Assembly (NCBI GenBank): GCA_943846615.1
Contig: OX044354.1
Location: forward strand, 1,877,001-1,941,000
Source: an uncultured Amylibacter sp.
GTDB taxonomy: Bacteria; Pseudomonadota; Alphaproteobacteria; Rhodobacterales; Rhodobacteraceae
Direction of reading: 5' to 3'
DNA length: 64,000 nucleotides
The notes beneath the pieces are model-generated. The model was not told where the DNA came from, did no database searches, and saw nothing but the letters and a program-made list of their open reading frames with translations. Of this stretch, positions 42,224 to 51,642 are shown piece after piece; positions within the stretch are counted from its first letter, which is position 1; each line of letters begins with the position of its first letter. The position numbers were made by a program, and so were the translations under genes.

Positions 42224-43744
42224 TTGGCAACGCCTGATACCAGCCAATCAATGACATGGCGAAAACGGATTGTTTTGTTCTGTCTTGGCCTGTTGTTGGC
42301 CTTGGGGCAGGCACCCTTTGGCTTGTCGCTGATCTATTTTGTGATCTTGCCATATCTGGGCTGGATCGTGCGCAATGTCCCCACCCTCAAAATCGGGTTT
42401 GGCGTTGGATGGTGGGTTGGCTTTGGATATTTTGCACTGACGTTGATTTGGATCGTCGAACCCTTCCTCGTCGAACCATATGTCACGGGCTGGATGGCGC
42501 CCTTTGCCCTTGGATTTATGGCGGCGGGGTTGGCGTTGTTTTGGGCAACTGCTTTCGCATCAGCTGTGAAAATTATGCCCTCGGGGGCAGGGCGTGTCGT
42601 TGTTTTGGCGATCACTTGGACGCTGTTGGAATACCTACGAGCGAATATCTTCACGGGTTTCCCGTGGGGGCATCTATCCTATGGTCTGATCAATCTACCG
42701 CTTGCGCAATTGGCATCATTCGTCGGCATTCACGGTGCAGGGTTGATTGTTTTACTGATCGCCTTCTTGCCTGCTATCTTCTCCCCGCGCATCTGGGATG
42801 GGGCTGTCTGGGCCGTGGTGGCATTCTTCGTTTTCAACGGTTTCGGGCAATGGTGGCAAAGCGGCCCGGTTATGATGAACCCATCCAATACCTTGGTGCG
42901 CGTGGTGCAACCAAACGCGGCCCAACATCTGAAATGGCGTCATGACATGGTTGATGTGTTTTACGGCCGCATGATGGGATACACACGTGCACAAACACCT
43001 GATCGCCCTGATGTTGTGATCTGGCCCGAAACAGCAATTCCTTATCTGTATCGCGACAGCTTGCCAGTGTTGCAGGAAATCGCAACGGCCTCTGGCCCGA
43101 AAACAGCTGTGATCGCGGGCATTGTGCGAACCGTCGGCGACAGACCACGTAACACCATGCTGTTTTTGGATCCCGCAGGCGGGCCAAATGCGTTGTATGA
43201 CAAACAGCATTTGGTACCATTCGGGGAATACATGCCGTTTGCGGCATTGATAGAACGCCTTGGATTATCGGGCCTTACTGGTCTGGCAGGGCGGTTCGTT
43301 TCTGGCGAAGGTAGCCGTGTGATAAACGGGAATAACCTGCCCAATTTTCTGGCGCTAATCTGTTACGAGGCGATATTCCCGCAACATGCGCGAACAATCG
43401 AAAACCGCCCCGAATGGATCGTGCATATCACAAACGACGCATGGTTTGGCGAATTTTCAGGTCCATATCAGCATCTGGCACAGGCCCAAATGCGCGCAAT
43501 TGAACAGGGTTTACCACTGGTGCGATCCGCAAACACAGGGGTGTCCGCCTTGATCGATCCACATGGACGGATTGTTCATGATCTGAAACTCGGTACAGCT
43601 GGCTACTTTGATGCGCGTCTACCGGCCCCCCTTCGCGCAACCATCTATGCCCGTTTTGGTGAATGGATTTGGTTAATACTGACTGTTTTATTGTTGTTAA
43701 CTTCGATTTTCTTTACGCTCAGAACGGCTCGTGAAATTGATTGA
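42224..43744 (+). CDS. lnt: Apolipoprotein N-acyltransferase
   Basis: 506 aa, apparently from TTG 42224 with AGGG 7 nt upstream; ATG 42251 is the alternative. Six N-terminal membrane helices are followed by a periplasmic nitrilase domain with the catalytic triad Glu (WPETAIPYLYRD), Lys (KQHLVPFGEYMP) and Cys (LICYEAIFP). A final helix ends the protein. It adds the third acyl chain to lipoproteins, such as the lipoprotein encoded nearby. Confidence 0.95.
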   Translation: MATPDTSQSMTWRKRIVLFCLGLLLALGQAPFGLSLIYFVILPYLGWIVRNVPTLKIGFGVGWWVGFGYFALTLIWIVEPFLVEPYVTGWMAPFALGFMAAGLALFWATAFASAVKIMPSGAGRVVVLAITWTLLEYLRANIFTGFPWGHLSYGLINLPLAQLASFVGIHGAGLIVLLIAFLPAIFSPRIWDGAVWAVVAFFVFNGFGQWWQSGPVMMNPSNTLVRVVQPNAAQHLKWRHDMVDVFYGRMMGYTRAQTPDRPDVVIWPETAIPYLYRDSLPVLQEIATASGPKTAVIAGIVRTVGDRPRNTMLFLDPAGGPNALYDKQHLVPFGEYMPFAALIERLGLSGLTGLAGRFVSGEGSRVINGNNLPNFLALICYEAIFPQHARTIENRPEWIVHITNDAWFGEFSGPYQHLAQAQMRAIEQGLPLVRSANTGVSALIDPHGRIVHDLKLGTAGYFDARLPAPLRATIYARFGEWIWLILTVLLLLTSIFFTLRTAREID

Positions 43745-43780
43745 CCAAAATTGATAACCTGTTATCTAACAGGGATATGC

Positions 43781-43825
43781 GATCACAACGGCTTCCTGAC
43801 GTGATCGTTTAATCTTTTTGGAGCT
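43781..43825 (+). promoter_or_regulatory. SAM/SAH riboswitch in the metK leader
   Basis: GATCAC (43781-43786) pairs with GTGATC (43801-43806) around AACGGCTTCCTGAC, followed by a T-rich linker and GGAGC at 43820-43824, which pairs with GCTTCC as a pseudoknot. This is the remembered consensus of the SAM/SAH riboswitch (…CACAACGGCUUCCUG…GUG…GGAGC) found before metK in Rhodobacterales. GGAG is also the ribosome site, 8 nt before ATG, so ligand binding should block translation. A small CCTGTT/AACAGG hairpin at 43759-43774 precedes it, probably the end of lnt. Confidence 0.9.
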
Positions 43826-43831
43826 CTATTC

Positions 43832-44998
43832 ATGTCACGTTCAAATTACCTTTTCACTTCGGAATCTGTTTCCGAGGGCCACCCAGATAAAATCTGCGAC
43901 CGTATTTCAGACGCAATTCTTGATGCCTTCCTAACAGAGGAAGAAATGGCACGCGTTGCCTGTGAAACTTTTGCCACAACCAACCGCGTTATAATCGGCG
44001 GCGAGGTGGGCCTATCAACCGAAGCAAAGCTTAAATCCTTCATGGGTGGCGTTGACGAAATCGTGCGCCGCTGCGTGCGCGAAATTGGCTACGAACAAGA
44101 CGGCTTCCATTGGGAAACCATGCAGGTTGAAAACCTGTTGCACGAACAATCCGCACACATCGCTCAAGGTGTCGACGCAGATGGTGCTGGCGACCAAGGT
44201 ATCATGTTTGGCTACGCCACGGATGAAACACCTGAATTGATGCCGGCACCAATCCAATACTCACACGCTATCTTGCGCAACTTGGCAGAGGCTCGCCATT
44301 CGGGCGAAACGCCACAATTGGGCCCAGACGCGAAATCACAGCTGTCTGTGAATTACGAAAACGGCAAACCAGTTGGCGTTTCATCCATCGTTCTATCAAC
44401 ACAGCACTTGGATGAAACAATGTCATCCGCAGACGTGCGTGACTTGGTCGAACCATACATTCGCAAAACATTACCTGATGGTTGGATTTCAGCGGACACA
44501 GAATGGCACGTTAACCCAACTGGTAAATTCGTGATCGGCGGCCCTGATGGGGATGCTGGTTTGACAGGACGCAAAATCATCGTTGATACATACGGCGGCG
44601 CGGCGCCACACGGCGGCGGTGCATTTTCCGGCAAAGACCCGACCAAGGTTGACCGTTCTGCTGCATACGCTGCGCGTTACTTGGCGAAAAACGTTGTTGC
44701 TGCGGGCCTTGCGAAACGTTGCACAATCCAATTATCCTACGCCATCGGCGTTGCTAAACCGCTGTCAATCTATGCAGACACGCATGGCACAGGCAATGTT
44801 CCAGACGCGCAAATCGAACGCGCTGTTGCGGATGCATTTGATCTGACGCCACGCGGCATTATTGAACACCTCCAATTGCGTCGCCCCGTCTATGAACGCA
44901 CTGCCGCTTACGGTCACTTTGGCCGTACGCCAACGGATGACGGTGGCTTCTCATGGGAAAAAACGGATTTGGTGGACAGCATTAAAAACGCAGTTTGA
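43832..44998 (+). CDS. metK: S-adenosylmethionine synthase
   Basis: 388 aa. ATP and metal motifs: [19 protein letters not shown] near 14-32, [18 protein letters not shown] near 118-135 and the glycine-rich P-loop [19 protein letters not shown] near 265-285. Makes SAM from methionine and ATP; SAM is also the cofactor of the radical SAM, MiaB, TrmB and other enzymes in this window. Regulated by the riboswitch directly upstream. Confidence 0.97.
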   Translation: MSRSNYLFTSESVSEGHPDKICDRISDAILDAFLTEEEMARVACETFATTNRVIIGGEVGLSTEAKLKSFMGGVDEIVRRCVREIGYEQDGFHWETMQVENLLHEQSAHIAQGVDADGAGDQGIMFGYATDETPELMPAPIQYSHAILRNLAEARHSGETPQLGPDAKSQLSVNYENGKPVGVSSIVLSTQHLDETMSSADVRDLVEPYIRKTLPDGWISADTEWHVNPTGKFVIGGPDGDAGLTGRKIIVDTYGGAAPHGGGAFSGKDPTKVDRSAAYAARYLAKNVVAAGLAKRCTIQLSYAIGVAKPLSIYADTHGTGNVPDAQIERAVADAFDLTPRGIIEHLQLRRPVYERTAAYGHFGRTPTDDGGFSWEKTDLVDSIKNAV

Positions 44999-45021
44999 CG
45001 CCAATCCCATTTTAAAGTTAC

Positions 45022-45055
45022 AAGGCCTCGCGCACCCACGCGGGGCCTTATTTTT
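45022..45055 (+). terminator. metK terminator
   Basis: AAGGCCTCGCG pairs with CGCGGGGCCTT (one G-U pair), followed by A and five T residues, just before trmB. Confidence 0.85.
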
Positions 45056-45067
45056 GGAAACCACACC

Positions 45068-45790
45068 ATGACCAAACGCGAAAAACATGTTTCAGGCGCA
45101 CCGCGCCGTAATTTCTACGGACGGATCAAGGGGAAATCCCTGCATAAATCGCAACAACGTTATATGGCCGAGGATCTGGATGATCTAAAACCTGCGGGCG
45201 TCACATATGCGGACAATCCAGACCGCACTCAAATCGATCCAAAATCATGGTTTGAAAACGATAATGATGTCTGGCTAGAGGTCGGCTTTGGCGGTGGCGA
45301 ACATATGGTGCATCAGGCGGCACTTAATCCAAACGTCAACATCGTGGGCTGTGAACCCTACATTAACGGCGTGGCGATGTTGCTGGGTAAAATCCGCGAA
45401 TCCAAGGTATCGAACGTTTCTGTTCATCCTGGCGATGCGCGTGACATGATGGACGTTCTGCCCGAGCAATCTATTTCGCGTGCATTCCTTCTGTACCCCG
45501 ATCCATGGCCGAAATCGCGCCATCACCGCCGTCGTTTCGTCACGCCCGAACATCTTGAACCACTGGCGAAATGCCTGAAATCCGGTGCAATCTTTCGCAT
45601 CGCGACGGATATCGAAGATTACGTTCGCCAAGCCCTAGAGGAAGTTCTGGCAAACGGTAATTTCGAATGGCTGGCCGAGGGCGCGAATGATTGGCGCAAA
45701 CCATGGGACGATTGGATTTCCACGCGTTACGAGCAGAAAGCAATCCGCGAAAACCGCACGCCGCATTACCTGACGTTTCGTAAAATCTAA
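45068..45790 (+). CDS. trmB: tRNA (guanine-N7-)-methyltransferase
   Basis: 240 aa. SAM motif EVGFGGGEHMVHQAALNP near 75-92, GCEPYINGVAMLL, and the TrmB signature YPDPWPKSRHHRRRFV near 140-155. The C-terminus has the WISTRYEQKA block. Makes m7G46 in the variable loop of tRNA. A 59-codon open stretch in the same frame follows its stop. Confidence 0.96.
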   Translation: MTKREKHVSGAPRRNFYGRIKGKSLHKSQQRYMAEDLDDLKPAGVTYADNPDRTQIDPKSWFENDNDVWLEVGFGGGEHMVHQAALNPNVNIVGCEPYINGVAMLLGKIRESKVSNVSVHPGDARDMMDVLPEQSISRAFLLYPDPWPKSRHHRRRFVTPEHLEPLAKCLKSGAIFRIATDIEDYVRQALEEVLANGNFEWLAEGANDWRKPWDDWISTRYEQKAIRENRTPHYLTFRKI

Positions 45791-45967
45791 AAGATTGGGC
45801 CAAAGGCCCGCGCCTTCCACGCCTCGCCAAGCGAAGGCGCGGATGCCGAACCGCTGTATGAACAGGCCATCGCAATTTGCGTGGCCCGCTTACCCGCCGA
45901 CCATGCCAATACCAAAATGTTCCGCAATAACTACGCCATCATGCAGGCCGAACGGGACAAAGGTTAA
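45791..45967 (+). pseudogene. Remnant of a tetratricopeptide (kinesin-light-chain type) repeat protein
   Basis: This is the only coding-like signal in the 375-nt gap between trmB and aroA. A frame without start codon reads EGADAEPLYEQAIAICVARL, then PADHANTKMFRNNYAIMQAE and a stop at 45965. LYEQAIAI...PADHANT...NNYA fits the C-terminal repeat of TPR_12 proteins. The N-terminal part is missing, so I call a decayed fragment. It also holds two hairpins (45797-45809; CGCGCCTTC/GAAGGCGCG at 45809-45841) that may end trmB transcription. Confidence 0.45.
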
Positions 45968-46000
45968 CGTTTGTCGCCATCATCACGCCTGACAGAATGC

Positions 46001-46039
46001 CATACGTTACCCATACGTAATACATACGCATTCCATACG
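46001..46039 (+). repeat. Four direct repeats CATACG with an exact 11-bp period
   Basis: CATACG occurs at 46001, 46012, 46023 and 46034; three copies are followed by T. The spacing is one helical turn, so all copies face the same side of the DNA. They lie 127-165 bases before the aroA start and outside any gene. A cooperative regulator-binding array is the simplest reading. Confidence 0.6.
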
Positions 46040-46165
46040 TTGTTTTTATGCCCATTTCCAAACCTTACCCCGCCGCACGCACCCTCAGCGAACGGTGGTT
46101 AATTTTCGCAATGGACGATCAAACCCCTATGGATTATGACGGGTACAGATAACAGGAGACACATC

Positions 46166-47512
46166 ATGTCAGGCCACGGCGCACCCATCCCAATGACCTC
46201 TCGTAAGGGTTCTGCCCTGCGCGGAACAGCCAACGTCCCAGGCGATAAATCCGTCTCTCACCGCTCGTTAATCTTGGGTGCATTGTCCATCGGTGAAACC
46301 AAAATCTCGGGCCTTTTGGAAGGCCAAGATGTATTGGATACCGCACGCGCAATGTCCGCATTTGGCGCGGATGTCACCGACCACGGCGAAGGTAACTGGT
46401 CTGTTCACGGTGTTGGCGTTGGCGGCTTCGCAGAACCCGATGATGTGATCGATTGCGGCAACGCTGGCACGGGCGTACGTTTGATTATGGGTGCCATGGC
46501 CACCTGTCCAATCAATGCAACATTCACGGGCGATGCCAGTTTGCGATCACGCCCAATGAACCGAATTACCGTTCCACTACAAGGGTTTGGCGCGAAATCA
46601 TATGGCCGTTCAAACGGCTATCTACCCCTGACAATGGTCGGGGCGCGTGATGCAATGGGCATCACTTACAAATCCCCACACCCGTCGGCGCAAATCAAAT
46701 CTGCGGTGTTATTGGCGGGTTTAAACGCGCTGGGCGAAACGACATTGATCGAAGAATCCCTGACCCGTGATCATTCCGAACGCATGTTGCGCGGCTTTGG
46801 TGCAGACATTGAAACCGTTGAAACATCCGAAGGTTTTGCAACCACGTTACAGGGCCGCCCAGAACTAGTGGCCCAAGATATTACCGTCCCCCGCGATCCA
46901 TCATCTGCCGCCTTCCCAGTATGTGCAGCATTGATCGTGGAGGGATCCGAGGTGCTGGTGCCTAACATCGGCTTGAACCCAACGCGCAACGGATTATTCA
47001 CAACGCTGATCGAAATGGGCGCGGACATCACATTCGAAAATGAACGTGAAGAAGGCGGCGAGCCAGTAGCAGATTTACGTATAAAATACAGTGATTTAAC
47101 TGGTGTCGAAGTACCCCCAGAACGCGCACCAACTATGATCGACGAATATCCAATCCTGTCCGTCGTGGCATCATTCGCAACCGGTAAAACGGTGATGCGC
47201 GGCGTCAAAGAATTGCGCGTCAAAGAGTGTGATCGCATCGACGCAATGGCACGTGGTTTGGAAAACATGGGCGTGACAATCGAAGAGGGCGAAGATTTCA
47301 TGATCGTCCACGGTCAAAGTGGCGACGTGAAGGGCGGCGGCACAGCAGCCACCCATCTGGATCACCGCATCGCCATGTCATTCATGTGCATGGGGCTTGC
47401 CACCCAACAGCCTGTCAGCATTGACGACGGCGGTGCAATCGCCACGTCATTCCCAATATTTGAGGAATTGATGGGCGGGTTGAACGCGCATATCGAACGT
47501 AAGAACAGATAA
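46166..47512 (+). CDS. aroA: 3-phosphoshikimate 1-carboxyvinyltransferase (EPSP synthase)
   Basis: 448 aa from ATG 46166 with CAGGAGA 7 nt upstream. Conserved [17 protein letters not shown] near 25-40, [11 protein letters not shown] near 97-106, RDHSERML and DHRIAMSF. The start and RSNGYLPL-type blocks put it with class II (CP4-like) enzymes, but the CP4 site GNAAT reads GNAGT here, with Gly at the position that is Ala in the glyphosate-insensitive enzyme. Sixth step of the shikimate pathway; feeds the trp genes downstream. Followed by cmk and rpsA, the usual order. Confidence 0.96.
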   Translation: MSGHGAPIPMTSRKGSALRGTANVPGDKSVSHRSLILGALSIGETKISGLLEGQDVLDTARAMSAFGADVTDHGEGNWSVHGVGVGGFAEPDDVIDCGNAGTGVRLIMGAMATCPINATFTGDASLRSRPMNRITVPLQGFGAKSYGRSNGYLPLTMVGARDAMGITYKSPHPSAQIKSAVLLAGLNALGETTLIEESLTRDHSERMLRGFGADIETVETSEGFATTLQGRPELVAQDITVPRDPSSAAFPVCAALIVEGSEVLVPNIGLNPTRNGLFTTLIEMGADITFENEREEGGEPVADLRIKYSDLTGVEVPPERAPTMIDEYPILSVVASFATGKTVMRGVKELRVKECDRIDAMARGLENMGVTIEEGEDFMIVHGQSGDVKGGGTAATHLDHRIAMSFMCMGLATQQPVSIDDGGAIATSFPIFEELMGGLNAHIERKNR

Positions 47513-47535
47513 GGTTTGAACGAAAAGGGCCGTAA

Positions 47536-48177
47536 ATGACAATGCAGTTCACAGTCGCAATTGATGGGCCCGCCGCCGCTGGCAAAGGCACGATTTCTAA
47601 GGCTGTCGCCAAGGATTTTGGTTTCGCACATCTAGACACTGGATTGTTGTATAGGGCGGTTGGCTTTAAAACTTTGCAGCTTGAACCTGACGCAATAACC
47701 ACCGACGTCGCCGTCGATTTGGCAAAATGCCTGACACCCGAAGATTTAACAAATGACAGCTTGCGCACAGGTGATGTTGCACAAGCGGCTAGCCGAGTAG
47801 CAGTTATTCCAGAAGTGCGCGATGTTTTGTTGGAATTTCAACGTACATTTGCGATTCGTGACGGTGGAGCGGTATTGGACGGGCGCGATATTGGAACCGT
47901 GATTTGTCCGTCCGCCGACGTGAAAATGTTTGTCACCGCCAGTGCCGAAGTCCGTGCCGAACGCCGTTTTCTGGAATTAAGTGCAAAAGGCCACGATGTC
48001 GAACGCGCGGGCGTATTGGCCGATGTTATCGCACGTGATAAACGCGACAGCGAACGAGAAACCGCGCCATTAGTTGCCGCCGAGGATGCTGTAATTATTG
48101 ATACATCTGATTTGACGATAGAAGATGCAATCATTGCGGCAAATAAGGTTGTTGCCTCTGTATTTAACGGCAAATGA
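47536..48177 (+). CDS. cmk: Cytidylate kinase
   Basis: 213 aa, with AAAGGGC before ATG 47536. P-loop [20 protein letters not shown] near 9-28, [26 protein letters not shown] and the lid [13 protein letters not shown]. Phosphorylates CMP and dCMP. Between aroA and rpsA as in most proteobacteria. Confidence 0.96.
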   Translation: MTMQFTVAIDGPAAAGKGTISKAVAKDFGFAHLDTGLLYRAVGFKTLQLEPDAITTDVAVDLAKCLTPEDLTNDSLRTGDVAQAASRVAVIPEVRDVLLEFQRTFAIRDGGAVLDGRDIGTVICPSADVKMFVTASAEVRAERRFLELSAKGHDVERAGVLADVIARDKRDSERETAPLVAAEDAVIIDTSDLTIEDAIIAANKVVASVFNGK

Positions 48178-48249
48178 TTTTGTTTGTATAAACGTCGCTT
48201 TTTACATAGGTTTCGTTATAGATTTAGGGGATTAAATCGGGGTGGGGGC

Positions 48250-48765
48250 ATGACGCGATTTCGCACATTGATGTTGCTTGTTTGTTTGGTCGTGCCAACA
48301 ATTGGGTTTGCGCAGACGGGCAGAACCGATTCAGATGCCTTTGCGCAATGCTCGCAACAGACCAATCAACTGTATCATTGGAACGTCGAATTGGATCGCC
48401 ACCATGAGAAGGTTGAGGCCTATAATGACCGACTGGATTTTCTGCGAATTCTGTTAAAGCGCCGAGAGGCATATGTTCAGGATGTAGATCAGCAAATGAA
48501 GGACGATCCTGCGGATCGGGAATTGTGGAAAACTTATGATTTCGCTTTTTCGCTATATGAGCGCGCGATTGAACGTATTCGAAAATGGAACGCATTTGGT
48601 GATCAATTGGAAGATGAATACCAAAGCGTGATCGCCCAAGTCGTGGATATGAAGAAAGTTATCGCCACCGATTGTAGCGGTACATGGGAGTTGGCGATCA
48701 TTAACAAGTTTTGTGATGATACATCTGGGCGACACGATGAATTCTGCAAAGAGTTTGAGAAATAA
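48250..48765 (+). CDS. Exported helical protein of unknown function
   Basis: 171 aa from ATG 48250 (MTRFRTLMLLVCLVVPTIGF), chosen because the signal peptide starts there; cleavage near AQTG. The mature part is mostly charged helix with coiled-coil character (LYHWNVELDRHHEKVEAYND; RILLKRREAYVQDVDQQMKD). Four Cys (near residues 34, 142, 154 and 166) could form disulfides. I do not recognise a family. It is placed between cmk and rpsA, which are usually adjacent. Confidence 0.75.
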   Translation: MTRFRTLMLLVCLVVPTIGFAQTGRTDSDAFAQCSQQTNQLYHWNVELDRHHEKVEAYNDRLDFLRILLKRREAYVQDVDQQMKDDPADRELWKTYDFAFSLYERAIERIRKWNAFGDQLEDEYQSVIAQVVDMKKVIATDCSGTWELAIINKFCDDTSGRHDEFCKEFEK

Positions 48766-48860
48766 CGCCCACGCTTCGCCCTTTACGATCACCTGAATTT
48801 CCCGTATACGCACGCGTAATCGCGCAAAGCGGCGGTGGAGAATCCACCAATTGGTAAGGC

Positions 48861-48882
48861 AGGGCTGGAAATATCCGGCCCT
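48861..48882 (+). terminator. Probable terminator upstream of rpsA
   Basis: AGGGCTGG and CCGGCCCT (one G-U pair) close a 6-nt loop, followed by TTGTGTGTTTG. The 220-nt gap to rpsA otherwise shows nothing I can name; a leader for S1 autoregulation is possible but not visible. Confidence 0.5.
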
Positions 48883-48985
48883 TTGTGTGTTTGTAGCCGA
48901 CCCATTGCACGCGTGGTTGTAACTGAAACCCAAAGACCCGTGGATATAACCGCGCGGCCCGAAAAATATATGAAGGATTATATAT

Positions 48986-50665
48986 ATGTGCGCTAAAGCG
49001 ACAATGGAGGAGTTCGAAGCCCTCTTGAACGAAAGCTTCGACATCGACACACCTGACGAAGGTTCTGTTGTAAAAGGTAAAGTAATCGCAATCGAAGCTG
49101 GCCAAGCCATCATCGACGTAGGTTACAAAATGGAAGGTCGCATTGACCTTAAAGAATTCGCAAATCCTGGCCAAGCCCCTGAAATCGAAGTTGGCGACAC
49201 TGTAGAGGTATTCCTTGACCGTGTTGAAAACCAACGCGGTGAAGCGGTTATCTCACGCGAGAAAGCACGTCGTGAAGAAGCATGGGATCGTTTGGAAAAA
49301 GCACACGCATCAGAAGAGCGCGTTGAAGGCGCAATCTTTGGTCGCGTTAAAGGTGGCTTCACTGTTGATTTGGGCGGCGCGGTTGCGTTCTTGCCTGGTT
49401 CACAAGTTGACGTTCGCCCTGTGCGTGACGCTGGCCCATTGATGGGTATGGCACAACCATTCATCATTTTGAAAATGGACCGTCGTCGTGGCAACATCGT
49501 TGTTTCTCGTCGTGCGATCCTTGAAGAATCACGTGCTGAACAGCGTGCGGAAATCGTTGGCAAGTTGGCCGAAGGTGATGCAGTTGACGGTGTGGTTAAA
49601 AACATCACTGACTACGGTGCATTCGTAGACTTGGGCGGTGTTGACGGCCTGTTGCACGTAACTGACATGGCGTGGTCACGTGTGAACCACCCATCAGAAG
49701 TTCTGACAATTGGTGAAACAATCAAAGTTCAAGTAATCAAGATCAACAAAGAGACACACCGTATCTCCTTGGGTATGAAGCAATTGCAAGACGACCCTTG
49801 GGGCGATGTTGCTGGCCGTTTCCCATTGGAATCAGTACACACAGGTCGTGTTACGAACATCACTGATTACGGTGCATTCGTTGAACTGGAACCAGGCGTT
49901 GAAGGTTTGGTACACGTTTCTGAAATGTCTTGGACCAAGAAGAACGTACACCCAGGTAAAATCGTTTCTACAAGCCAAGAAGTTGAAGTTATGGTTTTGG
50001 AAATTGAATCCGACAAACGTCGCGTTTCACTTGGCCTGAAACAAACGCAAGGCAACCCATGGGAAGGCTTCGCGAAGAACTTCCCTGAAGGTGCAGAAGT
50101 TGAAGGTGAAGTTAAGAACATCACTGAATTCGGTTTGTTCATCGGTCTTGAAGGCGAAATCGACGGTATGGTTCACTTGTCAGACTTGGCATGGGATAAA
50201 TCTGGCGAAGAAGCATTGGCAGACTACAAAAAAGGCGACATCGTTAAAGCTGTTGTTATTGATGTAGACGCTGACAAAGAGCGTATTTCATTGTCTGTTA
50301 AAAACTTGGGCGAAGATCCATTCGCAGAAACAATCGCAGGCGTTAAACGCGGTGCTGTTGTAACTGTTGAAGTGACTTCTATCGAAGATGGCGGCATTGA
50401 AGTTGAATACGATGGTATGAAAGCATTCATCCGTCGTTCAGACCTATCACGTGACCGCGCAGAGCAACGCCCAGAGCGTTTCAGCGTTGGTAACAAGGTT
50501 GATGCTCGTGTGACTTCTATCGATGCGAAATCACGTAAGCTGGGTCTGTCGATCAAAGCGCGCGAAATCGCAGAAGAGAAAGAAGCTGTGGAACAATACG
50601 GTTCATCCGATTCAGGTGCGTCTTTGGGCGACATCTTGGGTGCTGCGTTGAAGAGCAACGACTAA
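48986..50665 (+). CDS. rpsA: 30S ribosomal protein S1
   Basis: 559 aa with six S1 (OB) repeats. Repeats 3-5 show the common block GxVKNITDYGAFVDLGGVDGLLH and its variants (NITDYGAFVELEPGVEGLVH; NITEFGLFIGLEGEIDGMVH), and LGMKQ/LGLKQTQ ends each repeat. It binds mRNA and starts translation on weak ribosome sites. ATG 48986 (MCAKATMEEFEALL) has AAGGA upstream. Codon choice is visibly more uniform than in neighbours, as expected for a highly expressed gene. Confidence 0.97.
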   Translation: MCAKATMEEFEALLNESFDIDTPDEGSVVKGKVIAIEAGQAIIDVGYKMEGRIDLKEFANPGQAPEIEVGDTVEVFLDRVENQRGEAVISREKARREEAWDRLEKAHASEERVEGAIFGRVKGGFTVDLGGAVAFLPGSQVDVRPVRDAGPLMGMAQPFIILKMDRRRGNIVVSRRAILEESRAEQRAEIVGKLAEGDAVDGVVKNITDYGAFVDLGGVDGLLHVTDMAWSRVNHPSEVLTIGETIKVQVIKINKETHRISLGMKQLQDDPWGDVAGRFPLESVHTGRVTNITDYGAFVELEPGVEGLVHVSEMSWTKKNVHPGKIVSTSQEVEVMVLEIESDKRRVSLGLKQTQGNPWEGFAKNFPEGAEVEGEVKNITEFGLFIGLEGEIDGMVHLSDLAWDKSGEEALADYKKGDIVKAVVIDVDADKERISLSVKNLGEDPFAETIAGVKRGAVVTVEVTSIEDGGIEVEYDGMKAFIRRSDLSRDRAEQRPERFSVGNKVDARVTSIDAKSRKLGLSIKAREIAEEKEAVEQYGSSDSGASLGDILGAALKSND

Positions 50666-50684
50666 ATCTGATACATAATTTTTG

Positions 50685-50720
50685 AAACGGCGCGGGAAAT
50701 TCCCGCGCCGTTTTTGTTTT
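50685..50720 (+). terminator. rpsA terminator
   Basis: AAACGGCGCGGGAA and TTCCCGCGCCGTTT form a nearly perfect long stem, followed by TTGTTTT. Confidence 0.9.
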
Positions 50721-50918
50721 GAATGCGCGAATCGCAACCCATTATTTGCTAGTTTTTTGTTGCAAAAAGCTGAAAAGCGCCAAAGATTGCCCAGTTGGTC
50801 GGTAAAATTGAAACTTATCCCTTTGATAATCCAAATTTTTTGAACCGAACACTTTGCACAGCGAAGAAAATCTGCAAGTATCGCGCAAAGTCACAGTTAT
50901 GGGGAAGTGCTGTAAAAA

Positions 50919-51200
50919 ATGATACGTTCTGAATTGGTCGAAAAAATTGCCGCCGAAAATCCGCATCTATATCAACGTGATGTTGAACGTATCGTTGCAA
51001 CCATTTTCGATGAGATCATTGATGCAATGGCCGAAGGTGATCGTGTTGAATTACGCGGCTTTGGATCATTTTCGGTAAAAGAACGCGAAGCACGCCGTGG
51101 TCGCAATCCACGTACAGGCGAAGCCGTTGATGTAGATAAGAAACATGTGCCTTTCTTTAAAACCGGAAAACTTCTTAGAGATCGCTTGAACGGCGGCTAA
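50919..51200 (+). CDS. ihfB: Integration host factor subunit beta
   Basis: 93 aa. [40 protein letters not shown] (beta-arm start) and [12 protein letters not shown] with the DNA-intercalating Pro are the IHF/HU set. IHF bends DNA in promoters and at replication origins. Downstream of rpsA, upstream of lapA, as in many alphaproteobacteria. Confidence 0.96.
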   Translation: MIRSELVEKIAAENPHLYQRDVERIVATIFDEIIDAMAEGDRVELRGFGSFSVKEREARRGRNPRTGEAVDVDKKHVPFFKTGKLLRDRLNGG

Positions 51201-51241
51201 TCAAGACTTATCTGTGGTAGAGATATTCTTCGGAGCCCACT

Positions 51242-51583
51242 ATGCGCATCATTCGTCTTTTCTTTCTGTTATCAGTTTCAATTGTTTTGATCGTTTTGGC
51301 CTTGGCCAATCGTCAAATGGTTTCGTTGCAATTATTACCTACTGAATTGGCCGGCTATGTCGGGCTGGATGGTAAAATCAATGTTCCGTTGTTTTTGGTA
51401 ATTTTGCTGGGCGTTTTGATTGGGTTGTTGTTGGGTTTCGTTTGGGAATACCTGCGCGAATACAAACACCGCAAGGCATTGGGTGTGAAAACCAAAGAGG
51501 TTCACACATTGGAACGCGAGATGAAAAAGCTGAAGCAGGAAACAACCAGCGAAACCGATCAGATTTTGGCGTTGCTCGACTAG
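51242..51583 (+). CDS. LapA-domain (DUF1049) membrane protein
   Basis: 113 aa. Two membrane helices (about 4-20 and 43-65, the second PLFLVILLGVLIGLLLGFVW) and a cytoplasmic charged helix with coiled-coil character (HTLEREMKKLKQE). The family is linked to lipopolysaccharide assembly with LapB in E. coli; no lapB is seen here. Confidence 0.88.
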   Translation: MRIIRLFFLLSVSIVLIVLALANRQMVSLQLLPTELAGYVGLDGKINVPLFLVILLGVLIGLLLGFVWEYLREYKHRKALGVKTKEVHTLEREMKKLKQETTSETDQILALLD

Positions 51584-51642
51584 GGCTTTCATTTCACGCA
51601 GTAAATACGTTATGCAGTCGGAAAATGATACGGCGAGTGTAT

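Noticed and set aside
45795-45992. 65-codon open frame after trmB
   Set aside because: Pro/Arg/Met-rich nonsense; another frame in the same place carries the TPR-like remnant.
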